This document shows, one piece after another, positions 21,339-21,785 of a DNA stretch of 21,785 nt. This DNA comes from CANIGN01 sp964538275 (GTDB taxonomy: Bacteria; Bdellovibrionota; UBA2428), in the NCBI GenBank assembly GCA_964538275.1, contig CAZIFW010000037.1, forward strand, positions 1-21,785, read 5' to 3'. The number at the start of each line of letters is the position of its first letter. Within the stretch, counting starts at the first letter, position 1. A program made the position numbers and the translations under genes. Under the pieces are notes generated by a model, which was not told where the DNA came from, searched no databases, and saw only the letters and a list, made by a program, of their open reading frames with translations.

Positions 21339-21785
21339 AACGTAATTGGATAATTATTGGTGCCATTCTTATATTAATTGTTGCTTATGAACTTTTGGTT
21401 TTGGGTCCCTACAATAGAAAACATGCCCCACAACCAGTAGTAGAAAGCACGCAGCAGACGAGTGAAGTCGCAAAAACGACAACTGCTCCTTCTGCAACAA
21501 CTCAGCCTGTCGTTTCTGCGCAGGGAGGAACAACCCCTCTCCAAACACAAAAAAAATTAGGCCTAGTAGATGCAGATAAAAAGACAGCAGAAAAGGTTGA
21601 AATCAACGATTCTCGATTCTTCTCTATATATTCCAATGGGGCTATTGGGGACTCTGTATTTACCAAATATTTTAAACGAGGAACTGCACTCAAAGAACCC
21701 ATTCGAATTGTAGAAAATGGACTGCATTGGTCTTCAAGTGATGCGCGTGTTCACACATGTTTAGCAAACATGAAAAAGCAGAGCA
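21335..21785 (+). CDS. yidC: Membrane protein insertase YidC (5' part, runs off the window)
   Basis: About 150 codons of an open frame starting with an ATG that overlaps the yidD stop. It begins MKRNWIIIGAILILIVAYE, a single N-terminal membrane anchor. A Thr/Gln/Ala-rich linker follows (about 30-75), then the start of a periplasmic beta domain (VEINDSRFFSIYSNGAIGDSVF). This is the layout of Gram-negative YidC: TM1, linker, large periplasmic domain. The catalytic membrane core is outside the window. The order rpmH-rnpA-yidD-yidC supports the call. YidC inserts and folds inner-membrane proteins, with or without SecYEG. Confidence 0.92.
   Translation, partial: MKRNWIIIGAILILIVAYELLVLGPYNRKHAPQPVVESTQQTSEVAKTTTAPSATTQPVVSAQGGTTPLQTQKKLGLVDADKKTAEKVEINDSRFFSIYSNGAIGDSVFTKYFKRGTALKEPIRIVENGLHWSSSDARVHTCLANMKKQS

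Overview
This 21.8-kb window is a chromosomal replication-origin neighbourhood from a moderately AT-rich Gram-negative bacterium. It carries dnaA, dnaN, recF, gyrB, gyrA, rpmH, rnpA, yidD and yidC together. GyrB has the long TOPRIM insert seen in Gram-negative bacteria. There are periplasmic L,D-transpeptidases, and a split F0 pair (atpB-atpE) sits near the origin. Gene order and protein style suggest a Bdellovibrionota/Oligoflexia-type bacterium. That placement is inference from memory of such genomes; no search was run.

Layout. (1) 1-3052, plus strand: the 3' end of an unrecognised gene, then a short uvrA. (2) 3056-5769: two L,D-transpeptidase-type cell-wall enzymes transcribed divergently from a 218-bp gap. 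(3) 5754-8304, minus strand: psd, an intrinsic terminator, atpE, atpB and a small membrane gene in the usual atpI position. (4) 8309-18015, minus strand: a tight run dnaN-recF-gyrB-(class V aminotransferase)-gyrA-hemL, with gaps or overlaps from -4 to 30 bp. (5) 18016-18365: a 350-bp non-coding region holding a cluster of DnaA boxes, the best oriC candidate. (6) 18366-19168: two small unrecognised genes that separate dnaN from dnaA. (7) 19234-20430: dnaA on the minus strand, almost touching the divergent rpmH-rnpA-yidD-yidC cluster on the plus strand. The window ends inside yidC.

The most interesting signal is at the origin. Nearly every strong DnaA box (TTATCCACA type) is preceded, at a constant 5-bp distance, by the octamer AGTTTTCC. 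The two TNTTCC-like cores are therefore 11 bp apart, about one helical turn. Two box units lie in tandem with a third related unit of wider spacing, and single units flank them in the opposite orientation. Further intact copies sit in the dnaN-recF junction and inside dnaN, where the copy occupies what looks like a lineage-specific loop insertion in the clamp. Weaker copies lie in recF and in the aminotransferase gene. The DnaA protein encoded beside this array is itself unusual. It has no room for domain I (the helicase-interaction domain), its short N-terminal tail contains a sequence resembling a sliding-clamp-binding pentapeptide (QQEIF), and the near-invariant Asp of the RDHTTV DNA-recognition motif is His. 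Together these suggest a divergent initiation system, with a bipartite box, an altered DnaA reader and possibly direct DnaA-clamp coupling. This is a hypothesis from sequence reading.

Secondary points of interest are a UvrA without its insertion domain and without one zinc-binding Cys pair, a 9-bp inverted repeat over the uvrA start codon, an Asn at the GyrA quinolone-contact position, and a 109-bp rnpA/yidD coding overlap.
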